DNA of 64,000 bases from an uncultured Sphingomonas sp. (lineage in GTDB: Bacteria; Pseudomonadota; Alphaproteobacteria; Sphingomonadales; Sphingomonadaceae): assembly GCF_913774285.1 (NCBI RefSeq), contig NZ_CAJYHX010000025.1, positions 1-64,000 on the forward strand. Direction: 5' to 3'. This document shows positions 29,364-39,619 of this stretch, in pieces (positions within the stretch are counted from its first letter, which is position 1; each line of letters begins with the position of its first letter). The notes beneath the pieces are model-generated. The model did no database searches. It had not been told where the DNA came from and was given only the letters and a program-made list of their open reading frames with translations. A program made the position numbers and the translations under genes.

Positions 29364-32276
29364 ATGGGGCGCAAACGAACCGGGATGATGCTGCTGGCGT
29401 CGGCGATCCTCGCCGCTGCGCCCGCCGCCGCACAGGCGCCGCCCCAGCGCAGCATCGACCAGTACAACCTGCGCGCCTGGCACCTGGTCGACGGGGCCCC
29501 GCCGGACATCTGGGCACTCGCCCAGGCGCGCGACGGTTTCCTGTATCTCGGCACCGGCGCCGGGCTCTACCGATTCGACGGCATCAGCTTCGAGCCGGTA
29601 GAGCCGCGCATCGGCCGCTTCCCTTCACGCAACATCACTGCGCTGCTCGCCGACCCCGACGGAAGCCTGTGGGTTGGCCATTTCGACGGCCACGTCTCGC
29701 GCCTGCAGGGCGACCGCGTGTCGAACTTCGGCGCGCCCAATGCCGTCGTCGAACAATTCGCCCGTGGCCCGGACGGAACGATCTGGGTCGCGATGTCCGG
29801 TGTGGAGGGCGGCCTCTTCCGCGTCGGCCGGGGCCGCATCGCGCGCGTCGGTGCCGATCGCGGCATGCCCGCAGGCCGCGCTTCCAGCGTCGTCACCGGT
29901 CGCGACGGCGCGATCTGGGTCGCGACCGAGACGGACATTCAAGTGCTTCGCCCCGGCACGTCCCGCTTCGTGCGGGTGACCGGCAGCATGTATCGCGTGC
30001 GCCTCGCCGTTGCGCCGGACGGACAGGTCTGGGCCTCGGGAGATCCGGTGCGTGCACCCGCCGCGCACACGGCAGGCGTACGGATCGCCCCGCTGGCGCC
30101 CGGCATGCACCCGCCCGCCGCCGATCGCATGGGTTTCACCCGCGACGGGGCACTGTGGCGGACCCTGTTCGCGGGCGGGGTAATGCAGACCCTAGGCCCG
30201 GGCAATGCCTCCCCGACCTTCACCCGCCTCACCACCAAGCAGGGCCTCCCGTCGCTCGTTGCGGTGCCCCTGCTCGAGGACCGCGAGGCCAATCTGTGGG
30301 TCGGCACCAACCTCGGCCTGTTCAGGCTTCGCCCGGTCAGTGCCGCAACCGCGCTCCGCGTCGACGATACCGTGCTGGGCGGCTTCGAGCTGGCGGTGAC
30401 GCAGGACGGTACGGTCTACGCCGCCAACCCGCACAATCTGTACCGCGCCCGGCCCGGCGAGCCGCTGCGATGGCTGCGTCGGTTCGACCAGCCTATCCAC
30501 ATGATCGAAGCGGACGGCGCCGACCTGATGGTCGCGCTGTCCGACACGCTGGTACGGCTGCGCGGCGAACGCTTCTCGACCCTGTCGACGCCTAGGCTCC
30601 CCGGCCCCGCCGCCAGCTGGGCACGACAGGGAAACATGCAGTGGATCTCGGTCGAGGATGTCGGCGTATTTCAACTCGCGGGCAGCCAGTGGCGCCCGCT
30701 CGCGCCTGCGGACCAGCCGGCCGGGCGCCTGTATACGTCGTCCGGCGCCGACGGCGGAAACTGGTTCTATGGCCGCGATCGGCTGTATCGCCGCAAGGGG
30801 GCGTCGCTGCACGCGGTGCGGGGCGACGGCATCGGCGCCATCGCGCTGGTGTCGAATGGCCCCGCGGGAACGTTGATCGGGGGGGAACTGGGGCTCGGCC
30901 GCGTCGAGCGAGGCCGGCTGCGAGGGATCGCCGACAGCCGCGTGCCCGAGCTCGGCGGAATCACCGGCATCGTCCAGTCGCCTGACGGCATGGTGTGGAT
31001 CAACGGCGTGCGAGGGCTGCTGCGGACCAGCAAGACCGCGCTCGATGCCGCCTTTGCCGACCCGCGCGCGCCGCTCCATCACCAGCTGTTCACCGCCGCG
31101 GACGGTCTGCCCGGCGTGGCCCAGCAAGGCGCGCAGAAGAGCACCGCCGTCCGCGGGGGCGACGGGCGGATCTGGGTGGCGGACAATGTCGGCATCGGCT
31201 GGATCGATCCCGCACGGATCGTCCACAACCCGCTGCCGCCGCCGGTGGCGATCCTTCGCCTGACCGCGAACGAGCGGAGCTATGCCGCGCCCCGCGACCT
31301 CGCACTCCCCGCCGGCACCGCCAATCTGCGGATCGCCTATACCGCGCTCAGCCTGGCCGAATCCGAGCGGGTGCGCTTCCGCTACCGGCTGATCGGCGTC
31401 GATCGCGACTGGATCGATGCCGGTACCGCGCGCGAGGCCTATTATGCCAATCTCGGCCCCGGCAGCTGGCGCTTCCAGGTGATCGCCGCAAACAATGACG
31501 GGGTGTGGAACCGCGAAGGCGCTTCCGTCACCGTCACCATCGCCCCGCATTTCCATCAGACCTGGTGGTTCCGGCTGCTGGCGATCGGCGCCGGCGCCGC
31601 TGCGCTGTGGCTGCTCTATGCGTGGCGACTGCGCGAGCAGCTCGCCCGCACCCGCGCCCGTGCCGAGGCCCAGCTCGCCGAACGCGAGCGCATCGCCCGC
31701 GAGCTGCACGACACGCTGCTCCAGAGCATGCAGGGGCTGATGCTGCGCTTCCAGGCAGCAGCCTATGCCACCGAGCCTGGCTCCGAGGCGCAGACGCTGA
31801 TCGACAGCGCGCTGGAACGCGCCGACGACGTGATGATCGAGGCGCGCGATCGGGTGCTGGCGCTCCGCCGCATCACTGGCCCCGGCGATCCGCAGCCGCT
31901 GATCGACGAACTCGTCCGCTGCCTGGAGGAGGAAGGCCTGATCGTCAGCGTCTCCCGCGCCGGGCCGCCGCTGCGCTTCCTGCCCGAGGAGCTCGAACAG
32001 ATCCTGGCCATCGTGCGCGAGGCTCTTGCCAATGTGCGCCGCCACGCCGGGACGTTGCTCGCGCAGGTGCGGGTGGACAGCAGGGACGGTCGCCTGCGGA
32101 TCGAGATCGACGATCAGGGCCGCGGCATCCCTCCGGAGGTGGTCGCGGCGGGCGAACGCCGCGGCCATTATGGGCTGAAGGGCATGCACGAGCGCGCAGC
32201 AGCGCTGGGCGGCCGGCTGGAGATCCGCCGCGGCGCGATGGTCGGTACCTCCGTTCGGCTCACCGTGGAGCGGTGA
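29364..32276 (+). CDS. Sensor histidine kinase with beta-propeller and Y_Y_Y periplasmic region, one TM segment and HisKA_3 kinase
   Basis: Signal peptide; repeated GxxWVGT/IWVA propeller motifs; RFRYRLIGVDRDWIDAGTAREAYYANLGPGSWRFQV; ERERIARELHDTLLQSMQGLMLRFQ. Confidence 0.93.
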   Translation: MGRKRTGMMLLASAILAAAPAAAQAPPQRSIDQYNLRAWHLVDGAPPDIWALAQARDGFLYLGTGAGLYRFDGISFEPVEPRIGRFPSRNITALLADPDGSLWVGHFDGHVSRLQGDRVSNFGAPNAVVEQFARGPDGTIWVAMSGVEGGLFRVGRGRIARVGADRGMPAGRASSVVTGRDGAIWVATETDIQVLRPGTSRFVRVTGSMYRVRLAVAPDGQVWASGDPVRAPAAHTAGVRIAPLAPGMHPPAADRMGFTRDGALWRTLFAGGVMQTLGPGNASPTFTRLTTKQGLPSLVAVPLLEDREANLWVGTNLGLFRLRPVSAATALRVDDTVLGGFELAVTQDGTVYAANPHNLYRARPGEPLRWLRRFDQPIHMIEADGADLMVALSDTLVRLRGERFSTLSTPRLPGPAASWARQGNMQWISVEDVGVFQLAGSQWRPLAPADQPAGRLYTSSGADGGNWFYGRDRLYRRKGASLHAVRGDGIGAIALVSNGPAGTLIGGELGLGRVERGRLRGIADSRVPELGGITGIVQSPDGMVWINGVRGLLRTSKTALDAAFADPRAPLHHQLFTAADGLPGVAQQGAQKSTAVRGGDGRIWVADNVGIGWIDPARIVHNPLPPPVAILRLTANERSYAAPRDLALPAGTANLRIAYTALSLAESERVRFRYRLIGVDRDWIDAGTAREAYYANLGPGSWRFQVIAANNDGVWNREGASVTVTIAPHFHQTWWFRLLAIGAGAAALWLLYAWRLREQLARTRARAEAQLAERERIARELHDTLLQSMQGLMLRFQAAAYATEPGSEAQTLIDSALERADDVMIEARDRVLALRRITGPGDPQPLIDELVRCLEEEGLIVSVSRAGPPLRFLPEELEQILAIVREALANVRRHAGTLLAQVRVDSRDGRLRIEIDDQGRGIPPEVVAAGERRGHYGLKGMHERAAALGGRLEIRRGAMVGTSVRLTVER

Positions 32277-32386
32277 CGCGGCGCTTGCGTCTGCATTATT
32301 TCTGAACGATGAGAGATCACTGGGCCGCTCCGCCCCCCGGGGAGCGATGCCGCGTTCGCGGGGCAGGACTGGGGCAACGGGTGGCA

Positions 32387-33415
32387 ATGAACTCCTACCA
32401 TCGTACGCTGGAACATCTGCCGTTGCTGGAGAAGCGACGGGCGCTTGCCTATGCGATCACCCTCGGCTTCTGTGTCGCGGCCTGGTGGCTGCGGCTGGTC
32501 CTCGACCCGTTTTTTCCGCCGGGCTTCCCCTATCTCACCTTCTTCCCGGCGGTGATCCTCGCCTCGTTCCTGTTCGGGCGGGGCCCCGGCATCCTCGCGG
32601 CGGTGCTGTGCGGGCTGCTCGCCTGGTACTTCTTCATCCCGCCCTTCCACAGCTTCGCGCTGGCACGGGGCACCGCCGTTGCGCTGCTCTTCTATGTCGG
32701 CGTGGTGACGGTCGACATCCTGCTCGTCCACTGGATGCAGATCGCCAACGCTCGGCTGATGGCGGAGCGGGAACGCAGCGCCGGTCTCGCTGCGCGAACC
32801 GAGATCCTGTTCGAAGAACTGCAGCACCGCGTCTCCAACAATCTCCAGATGGTCGGTGCGATGCTGTCCCTCCAGCGCCGCGGAGTCGCCGATGGCGAGG
32901 CCAAGCGCGCGATCGGCGATGCCGCGGCCAAGCTGCAGCTGATCGGGCGCATCCAGCGACGGCTCTACGGCAGCCGGGGCGAGCCGCTCGCGCTGGACGC
33001 CTTCATCACCGCGCTCGTCGAGGACCTTGCGGAAAGCGGCGGCAAGCCCGGCATCCGCCATATGGTGGAGGCCAACAGCGCGCTGCTGCTGCCCCCCGAC
33101 CGCGCCATTCCGCTGGCGCTGATCGTCGCCGAGGGTATCGCCAATGCCATCGAGCATGGCTTTGCCGATCGCGAGAGCGGCACCATCCTCGTCCAGGTCT
33201 TCGCCGAAGGCGACCGGCTGTCGCTCTCGATCCGCGACGACGGGGCCGGGGTGGCAGAGAGCTTTGACCTGGCCAGCGTGGACAGCCTAGGCCTGCGCAT
33301 CGCCCGCAGCCTTGCCCAGGGCATGGATGCCGAGCTGCGGATCGCCCCCGCCCACCCCGGCACGCTGGTGGAGCTGCGCAACATCCCGATCGACGCCACG
33401 GCGCAGCCGGTCTGA
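32387..33415 (+). CDS. Sensor histidine kinase, DUF4118 membrane domain with HWE/HisKA_2-type kinase
   Basis: FPPGFPYLTFFPAVILASFLFGRGPGILAAVLCGLLAWYFF; ILFEELQHRVSNNLQMVGAMLSLQ. Confidence 0.92.
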   Translation: MNSYHRTLEHLPLLEKRRALAYAITLGFCVAAWWLRLVLDPFFPPGFPYLTFFPAVILASFLFGRGPGILAAVLCGLLAWYFFIPPFHSFALARGTAVALLFYVGVVTVDILLVHWMQIANARLMAERERSAGLAARTEILFEELQHRVSNNLQMVGAMLSLQRRGVADGEAKRAIGDAAAKLQLIGRIQRRLYGSRGEPLALDAFITALVEDLAESGGKPGIRHMVEANSALLLPPDRAIPLALIVAEGIANAIEHGFADRESGTILVQVFAEGDRLSLSIRDDGAGVAESFDLASVDSLGLRIARSLAQGMDAELRIAPAHPGTLVELRNIPIDATAQPV

Positions 33416-33481
33416 TCGCGATCAAGGCCGCTGGCGCCGATCCGCCGCATCCTGTAGGCTCATCCAAGGAGGGCGGCGACG

Positions 33482-33883
33482 ATGGAACAATGTTCTGGCA
33501 CCCCGATGGCGACGCGGCTCGGCTTCAAGCCCGGCATGCGCGTATGGTTTCACGACATGCCGCCAGCGGTTCGCGACGCGATCGCGCCGGAACGTGCCGC
33601 GCTGGAAGAGCTGGGCTGCGCCACTGACGGCGTGCAGGGCGTCCACCTGTTCGCCTCACGCCGCGATCATCTCGAGCGGGAACTGGGCGCGTTGCGCGGG
33701 CTGCTCGCCAGCAACGGCTTCTGCTGGGTCTCGTGGCCCGAGCAGGAGGGCACGTCGGAGCTGCACGAACACACCGTCGCCGATGTCGCCGCCGCGCAAG
33801 GCTGGGAGGCGCGTGACCATTGCGCGTTCGCAGGCTGGTCGGGGGTCAAGCTAACCCCCCGGCTCACACCTGCAGCCGAATAA
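33482..33883 (+). CDS. DUF3052-like hypothetical protein
   Basis: GFKPGMRVWFHDMP..., FCWVSWPEQEG, ARDHCAFAGWSGVKLTPR. Confidence 0.55.
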   Translation: MEQCSGTPMATRLGFKPGMRVWFHDMPPAVRDAIAPERAALEELGCATDGVQGVHLFASRRDHLERELGALRGLLASNGFCWVSWPEQEGTSELHEHTVADVAAAQGWEARDHCAFAGWSGVKLTPRLTPAAE

Positions 33884-33965
33884 AGCTCGACATATGCACG
33901 TCTCCGCATAAGATACGGGTGGACAGGCAACGCCTCTTCGACAACGCTTGTCGCCAAATTCCTCT

Positions 33966-34631
33966 ATGAAACCAGATATGCGGCCTTGGACCCCCGACAT
34001 CGATCTGCCGGACGACGCGCGGATCGCCAACGCCGCAGCCTTTTGCGAACGGATGGCGACGCGCCACAGTTGCCGGAGTTTTTCGGCCACCCCGGTGCCC
34101 CGTGCGATCATCGAGACCGCGATCGCCGCAGCCGGCACCGCCCCCAGTGGCGCCAATCGCCAGCCTTGGCACTTCGCCGCGCTTTCTTCGCCTGGCGCAA
34201 AGACAGCCCTACGCGTCGCGGTGGAGGAGGAAGAGCGCAACTTCTACGGCGGGATCGGCGGCAGCGAATGGCAGGGACTGCTCCAGAACCTGGGTACCAA
34301 TGCCGACAAGCCCTATCTGGAAATCGCGCCATGGATCATCGTCGCCTTCGGCCAGACCAAGGCGAGCGAAACCGATCGCTTCCCCAACCCGTACATGGTC
34401 GAGAGCGTGAGCATTGCCTGCGGCCTGCTGCTGACCACGCTGCACCTGGCGGGCTTGGCAACACTGGTCCACACCGCCACGCCGGCGCGCTTCCTCAACC
34501 GGCTGTGTCGGCGGCCGGAGCATGAGCGACCGGTGATGCTGATCGTCACCGGCCATGCCGCGTCCGATGCGACTGTCCCGGCGGCCGCGCTGGAGCGCAA
34601 ACCATTGGATCAGATCGCCAGCTGGTTCTAA
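33966..34631 (+). CDS. Nitroreductase family protein, iodotyrosine deiodinase-like subgroup
   Basis: RHSCRSFSATPVP, AAGTAPSGANRQPWHFA, EEEERNFYGG, GTNADKPYLEIAPWIIV, VSIACGLLLTTLHLAGL, ASDATVPAAALERKPLDQI. Confidence 0.85.
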   Translation: MKPDMRPWTPDIDLPDDARIANAAAFCERMATRHSCRSFSATPVPRAIIETAIAAAGTAPSGANRQPWHFAALSSPGAKTALRVAVEEEERNFYGGIGGSEWQGLLQNLGTNADKPYLEIAPWIIVAFGQTKASETDRFPNPYMVESVSIACGLLLTTLHLAGLATLVHTATPARFLNRLCRRPEHERPVMLIVTGHAASDATVPAAALERKPLDQIASWF

Positions 34632-34641
34632 GTGCCGGCGG

Positions 34642-35886
34642 GTGCATCCCCCTATCTCCTCCCGCCTGCTTTCGCTCGACCTTGTCCGCGGCACCGCGCT
34701 GCTCGGCATCCTGCTGCTCAACATCGTCGGCTTCGGCATGCCCGATGCAGCCTATTTCAACCCGCGCGCCTATGGCGGCTGGCACGGTGCCGATCTCGTC
34801 GCTTGGCTGGTCAACTTCCTGTTCTTCGACGGGCGGATGCGGGGGCTTTTTTCCTTTCTGTTCGGCGCCTCGCTGCTGATCGTGACCGATGCCGCGGAAG
34901 CCGCGGGGCGCGCCCCGGCACGCGCGCACTATGCGCGGATGGGCTGGCTGCTGCTGTTCGGCCTCGCGCACCTATGGCTGGTCTGGCACGGTGACATCCT
35001 CGCCCATTATGCACTGGTCGGCATGGTCGCCTTTCCCTTGCGCAAGCTGCCGATCTCCCGGCTGGTGAGTTTGGGGGCGGTGCTGGTGCTCGCGACCACC
35101 GCCATATTCGGCATGCTCGCCCACGATGCCTGGCGGATGTCGCTGCTGCCGCCGCAGACACAGAACGAATATACGGCATTGGTCGACGCGTTCGGAGTGC
35201 CGCCAGCGTCCCGGATCGCCACCGAGTTGGCGATCCGGCGCGGCGACTATGCCGGCGTGGTCGGCCAGCGCTTCGGCGAATATGCGACCAGCCCCTTCGC
35301 GATGCTGACGCTCTACGGCTGGGAAACGCTGGGCTACATGCTGTTCGGGATGGCGGCGCTGCGCAGCGGGCTGCTCGCGGGCGCGTGGTCGCGTGCAACC
35401 TACCGGCGCTGGTGGCTGCGCTGCTGGGCGATCGCCCTGCCCGTCTACGTGCTGCTGGCGATCTGGCTGGTCGCGGCGAAGTTCAGCCTGTTCGCGGTCC
35501 TGATGGCGGCGGTGACCCTGCCCGGGCTGGTGCGGCCAGTGATGATCGTCGGCTGGGCTTGCCTGATCCTCTATGCCGCACGACCCGATGGCTGGCTCAC
35601 CCGCCGGGTGGCGGCGGCGGGGCGGATGGCCTTTTCCAACTATCTCGCGACCAGCCTGCTCTGCGTCTGGGTCTTCGATGGCTATGGCATGGGCTGGTTC
35701 GGCCATCTCTCGCGGTGGCAGCTCTACCCGGTGGTGCTCGGCGTCTGGGCGCTGCTGCTGCTCTGGTCGCAGCCCTGGCTGACCGTCTTCCGCTACGGGC
35801 CGTTAGAGTGGCTGTGGCGCAGCCTGGCGCGGGGCAGCCTGCAACCCATTCGCAATAGCCTTGCGAATCGCTCGCAGTCGCACTAA
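34642..35886 (+). CDS. DUF418 (YeiB-like) membrane protein
   Basis: SLDLVRGTALLGILLLNIVGFGMP; LFSFLFGASLLI; GRMAFSNYLATSLLC; likely GTG start. Confidence 0.85.
   Translation: MHPPISSRLLSLDLVRGTALLGILLLNIVGFGMPDAAYFNPRAYGGWHGADLVAWLVNFLFFDGRMRGLFSFLFGASLLIVTDAAEAAGRAPARAHYARMGWLLLFGLAHLWLVWHGDILAHYALVGMVAFPLRKLPISRLVSLGAVLVLATTAIFGMLAHDAWRMSLLPPQTQNEYTALVDAFGVPPASRIATELAIRRGDYAGVVGQRFGEYATSPFAMLTLYGWETLGYMLFGMAALRSGLLAGAWSRATYRRWWLRCWAIALPVYVLLAIWLVAAKFSLFAVLMAAVTLPGLVRPVMIVGWACLILYAARPDGWLTRRVAAAGRMAFSNYLATSLLCVWVFDGYGMGWFGHLSRWQLYPVVLGVWALLLLWSQPWLTVFRYGPLEWLWRSLARGSLQPIRNSLANRSQSH
35848..35876. promoter_or_regulatory. Candidate Fur-type operator upstream of bfd-bfr
   Basis: ATTCGCAA-tagcc-TTGCGAAT perfect inverted repeat, followed in register by TGCGA-atcgc-TCGCA. 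Confidence 0.5.
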
Positions 35887-35919
35887 ATCCCTCGCAGCGA
35901 GAGAATCGAGGGACTGTCG

Positions 35920-36090
35920 ATGGTCGTCTGCGTGTGCAATGCCCTGCGGGAACGAGAAGTCCGGGAAGCGGCGCGATCCGGTGCGCAGAGTGCCTGCCAG
36001 GCCTATCGCGCGCTCGGCTGCCAGGCCAAGTGCGGCCAGTGCGTTCCCTTCGCCCGCGCCATCATCGCCGAGGAACGGGCTGCCGCCTGA
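35920..36090 (+). CDS. bfd: Bacterioferritin-associated ferredoxin Bfd
   Basis: MVVCVCNALREREVREAARSGAQSACQAYRALGCQAKCGQCVPFARAIIAEERAAA; four Cys in BFD [2Fe-2S] spacing; too short for the ORF track. Confidence 0.9.
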   Translation: MVVCVCNALREREVREAARSGAQSACQAYRALGCQAKCGQCVPFARAIIAEERAAA

Positions 36091-36160
36091 GCGCACTTCC
36101 CCGGTTCCGTCCCGATCGTTTCGCGGCTAGGCTGTCGCCCGAACGATAAGGGATCTGCAC

Positions 36161-36643
36161 ATGAAGGGCGACGCCAAGGTTCTCGAGTATCTGAACGAGG
36201 TGCTCAAGAACGAGCTCACCGCGATCAACCAGTACTGGCTGCACTATCGCATGCTCGATCACTGGGGCGTGCAGAAGCTCGCCGAATTCGAGCGCCACGA
36301 ATCGATCGACGAGATGAAGCATGCCGACTGGCTGTCGGAGCGCATCCTGTTCCTTGACGGCCTGCCCAATTTCCAGCTGCTCGGCCGTCTGCGCATCGGC
36401 GAGACGGTGGAGGAGCTGCTCCGCGCCGATCTGGCGCTGGAAGTCGAGGCCATCGCCGTGCTGCGCGACGCGATCCAGCATTGCGAGAGCGTGCGCGACT
36501 TCGTGAGCCGCGACCTGTTCCTCAAGATCCTCGAGAGCGAGGAAGAACATGTCGACACGCTGGAGCGCCAGTTCGACATGATCGAGCGCATGGGGCTGGA
36601 GAATTATATCCAGCTCAACAGCAAGCCGGCCGAGGCGGAGTAA
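36161..36643 (+). CDS. bfr: Bacterioferritin
   Basis: [55 protein letters not shown]. Confidence 0.96.
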   Translation: MKGDAKVLEYLNEVLKNELTAINQYWLHYRMLDHWGVQKLAEFERHESIDEMKHADWLSERILFLDGLPNFQLLGRLRIGETVEELLRADLALEVEAIAVLRDAIQHCESVRDFVSRDLFLKILESEEEHVDTLERQFDMIERMGLENYIQLNSKPAEAE

Positions 36644-36651
36644 GCGCCTTC

Positions 36652-36778
36652 TAATCCCCCTCCCGCCTGCGGGAGGGGTTAGGGGAGGGTGTGACGTGGA
36701 GGTTCTTTCTTCAACGACATCGCCCGCTACCCTTACTGACCCTCCCCCTGCCCCTCCCGCAAGCGGGAGGGGAGAATT
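36652..36778. repeat. Inverted pair of REP-like palindromes between convergent bfr and der
   Basis: CCCCCTCCCGCCTGCGGGAGGGGTTAGGGGAGGGT ... ACCCTCCCCCTGCCCCTCCCGCAAGCGGGAGGGG. Confidence 0.8.
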
Positions 36779-36795
36779 GAAGGTGGGAGGAGGTG

Positions 36796-38163
36796 TTACT
36801 CCTTCTCCCGGTCGAACGGGTTCTTCGGCGCACGCAGCACCAGCCGCACCGGCACCGCGCCGAAATCGAATTCCCGGCGCAAGCCATTGATCAGATAGCG
36901 CTGGTAGCTCATCGGCAGCAAATCCACCCGCGTACCGAACAGCACGAAGCTGGGCGGGCGCGTCTTGTTCTGCGTCATGTAGCGCGGCTTGATCCGCTTG
37001 CCGCCGGGAGCGGGCGGCGGGTTCGCCTCGATCGCGCGCTCGAACCAGCGGTTGAGCTGGCCGGTCGACACGCGGCGCGACCAGGCGTCGCGCGTCTCGA
37101 ACGCCACGCGCATCAGCGTGTCGATCCCCTTGCCGGTTACCGCCGAGACCGTGAGCAGCGGCACGCCCTTCACCTGCGCCAGCCCCTCGTCCAGCGCGCC
37201 CTTCACGCCGTTGAACAGGCTGGACGCGTTCTCCGCCACGTCCCACTTGTTGAGCGCGATGATCAGCGCGCGGCCTTCCTGCAGCACGCGGTCGGCGATC
37301 TTGAGGTCCTGCACCTCCAGCCCGCGCGTCGCGTCGAGCAGCAGCACCACGACTTCGGCGAAGTCGATCGAGCGAAGCGTATCGGCGACCGAGAGCTTCT
37401 CCAGCTTCTCCTCGACCCGCGCCTTCTTGCGGAGGCCCGCGGTGTCGACCAGCCGCACCTTGCGCGGCTTGTCCTCGAAGTCGGTCCATTCGTAATCGAT
37501 CGAGATCGAATCGCGCGTGATGCCCGCCTCGGGCCCGGTGATCATCCGGTCCTCGCCGAGGATGCGGTTGACCAACGTGGACTTGCCCGCATTCGGGCGG
37601 CCGACGATCGCCAGCTTGAGCGGCGCGTCGGGGCTTTCCGGATCCTCTTCGGGCTCCTCGTCGTCACGGTCGACATGCGGCAGCAGCGCCTCGAACAGGT
37701 CTGCCACGCCCTCGCCATGCTCGGCCGAGAAGGGGATGGGATCGCCGAGGCCCAGCGCCATCGCCTCCAGTACACCCGATTCTCCAGCGCGGCCCTCGGC
37801 CTTGTTGGCCATCAGCACCACCGGGCGATCGGTGGAGCGGAGCCAGCGGGCGATTTCCTCGTCCAGCGGAGTCACGCCCGCGCGCGAGTCGATCAGGAAC
37901 AGCGAGACATCGGCCTCGCGCACCGCCGCCTCGGTCTGCGCGCGCATCCGGCCGGGGAGCGTCGCCGCATCCTCGTCCTCATAGCCCGCGGTGTCGATCA
38001 CGCGGAACTCGAGGCCGAGCAGATTGGCATCGCCCTCGCGGCGATCGCGGGTGACGCCGGGCTGGTCGTCGACCAGCGCGAGGCGCTTTCCGACCAGCCG
38101 GTTGAACAGCGTCGACTTGCCCACATTGGGGCGTCCGATGATGGCGACGGTGGGCAAAGGCAT
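36796..38163 (-). CDS. der: Ribosome biogenesis GTPase Der (EngA)
   Basis: Two G domains: [22 protein letters not shown] and [28 protein letters not shown]. Confidence 0.97.
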   Translation of the reverse strand: MPLPTVAIIGRPNVGKSTLFNRLVGKRLALVDDQPGVTRDRREGDANLLGLEFRVIDTAGYEDEDAATLPGRMRAQTEAAVREADVSLFLIDSRAGVTPLDEEIARWLRSTDRPVVLMANKAEGRAGESGVLEAMALGLGDPIPFSAEHGEGVADLFEALLPHVDRDDEEPEEDPESPDAPLKLAIVGRPNAGKSTLVNRILGEDRMITGPEAGITRDSISIDYEWTDFEDKPRKVRLVDTAGLRKKARVEEKLEKLSVADTLRSIDFAEVVVLLLDATRGLEVQDLKIADRVLQEGRALIIALNKWDVAENASSLFNGVKGALDEGLAQVKGVPLLTVSAVTGKGIDTLMRVAFETRDAWSRRVSTGQLNRWFERAIEANPPPAPGGKRIKPRYMTQNKTRPPSFVLFGTRVDLLPMSYQRYLINGLRREFDFGAVPVRLVLRAPKNPFDREKE

Positions 38164-38218
38164 GATCGATTCTCTAACGCAGACGAAAGGGCGACGCAAA
38201 GTCGCCGGAAAAACGAGA

Positions 38219-38245
38219 GGGGCCGGAGCGCTGCGCCCCGGCCCC
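38219..38245 (-). terminator. GC hairpin in the bamB-der intergenic region
   Basis: GGGGCCGGagcgctgcgccCCGGCCCC. Confidence 0.45.
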
Positions 38246-38287
38246 CTTGATGGATAGTCTGCCCGGCACGCGGCCGGGGCAGCAGGC

Positions 38288-39619
38288 TCAGCGATAGGCG
38301 CTCAGGCGGCCCTTGTCGTCGAGCAGGTAGAGCGTGTTGTTGGCAATCACCGGCGCCAGCGACAGCGGATCCTTGGTCTCCTTGGTGGAGAGGATGCTGC
38401 CGTCCTTCGGCGACACCGAGACGATCTGGCCCAGCGTGTTGATCAGCACGAGACGGCCGCCGGCCGCGATCGGACCCTTCCAGGCGACCGGGTTCTTCAG
38501 CTTCTTCTCGTTCTTGTACTTCTGCAGCTGCACGATCCAGCGCGGCTTGCCGCTGCTACGCGACAGGCAGAGCAGGCGCGCATCGTCGGTGACGACGAAC
38601 AGCCACTCGCCCACGGCGTAGGGCGAAGCCAGGCCGCCGATGCTCTGCTCCCACAAAGTCGAGCCGCTGGTGATGTCCACCGCGACCATCCGGCCGCCCT
38701 CGCCCAGCGCATAGACGCGGCCCTGGTCGATCACCGGCTCGGCATCGATGTCCGACAGCGACGAGACCGAGGTGGTCATGGTGTTGCGGGTAAGCACGTC
38801 GCCCCAGAGCGACAGGCCGTTCTCGTAGCGATAGGCGTTGAGCTCGCCCGAGGAGAAGCCGGCGATCACCGTGCCCTGCGCCGAAGCCGGGGCCGCGACG
38901 CCGAACACGCCCTGCGATTCGAGGCTGGCGGTCGCCGTCCACGAAATGTCGCCCTTGTCCTGGGTCAGCGCGAACAGCTGGTTGTCCTGCGTCACCACAT
39001 AGACGTTGCCGTTGGCGAGCGTCGGGGCACCGCGCAGCGGACCGCCGGGGCGCTTGCGCCAGAGTTCCTTGCCATCGGCGACCTGCAGGGCGACCACGTC
39101 GCCCAGACCGTTCGAGGCATAGACATGGTCGCCGTCGACGCTGACGCCGCCACCGAACAGCGCGCCGCGGCTGCGCTTGTCCTCACCGGTGCCGGTACGC
39201 GCGCTCCACAGCTCGGAACCGGTATCGGCGGCCATGGCGTGAACCGTGCCCGCCTGGTCGATCACGAACAGCTTGTTGCCCTCGATCACCGGCGAGGCGG
39301 CGAGGCGCTGGCTCTTCGACGGCTTGGCGACCTGGCGCGACCAGACGCGCGACAGCGAATCGCCGAGCGCGAGATGGCCCATCGCCTTGGAGGCGCTACC
39401 GCCGGGCTGGCTCCAGCTCTCGTTCACCGCCGCCTCGGGCAGCTGGACCTCGATGCCCGCCAACGTCTTGTCGGCGCTGATGTCGTTCTCGGTCACCAGG
39501 ATCGGCACGCGCTCGCCAAGCACGGGCGTCTTCTTGCCGCCGCTGCCCTTGAAGACGCCGCAGCCGCTCACCAGCGCGAGCGCGGCAACTGCCGTTACAA
39601 CGCGAACCTTCGTGTTCAT
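38288..39619 (-). CDS. bamB: Outer membrane assembly lipoprotein BamB (PQQ-repeat protein)
   Basis: [12 protein letters not shown] lipobox; repeated PQQ-like blades ([25 protein letters not shown]...). Confidence 0.9.
   Translation of the reverse strand: MNTKVRVVTAVAALALVSGCGVFKGSGGKKTPVLGERVPILVTENDISADKTLAGIEVQLPEAAVNESWSQPGGSASKAMGHLALGDSLSRVWSRQVAKPSKSQRLAASPVIEGNKLFVIDQAGTVHAMAADTGSELWSARTGTGEDKRSRGALFGGGVSVDGDHVYASNGLGDVVALQVADGKELWRKRPGGPLRGAPTLANGNVYVVTQDNQLFALTQDKGDISWTATASLESQGVFGVAAPASAQGTVIAGFSSGELNAYRYENGLSLWGDVLTRNTMTTSVSSLSDIDAEPVIDQGRVYALGEGGRMVAVDITSGSTLWEQSIGGLASPYAVGEWLFVVTDDARLLCLSRSSGKPRWIVQLQKYKNEKKLKNPVAWKGPIAAGGRLVLINTLGQIVSVSPKDGSILSTKETKDPLSLAPVIANNTLYLLDDKGRLSAYR

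Noticed and set aside
30192-32387. 731-aa minus-strand ORF opposite the propeller kinase
   Set aside because: Shadow ORF; the plus-strand kinase has full domain signatures.
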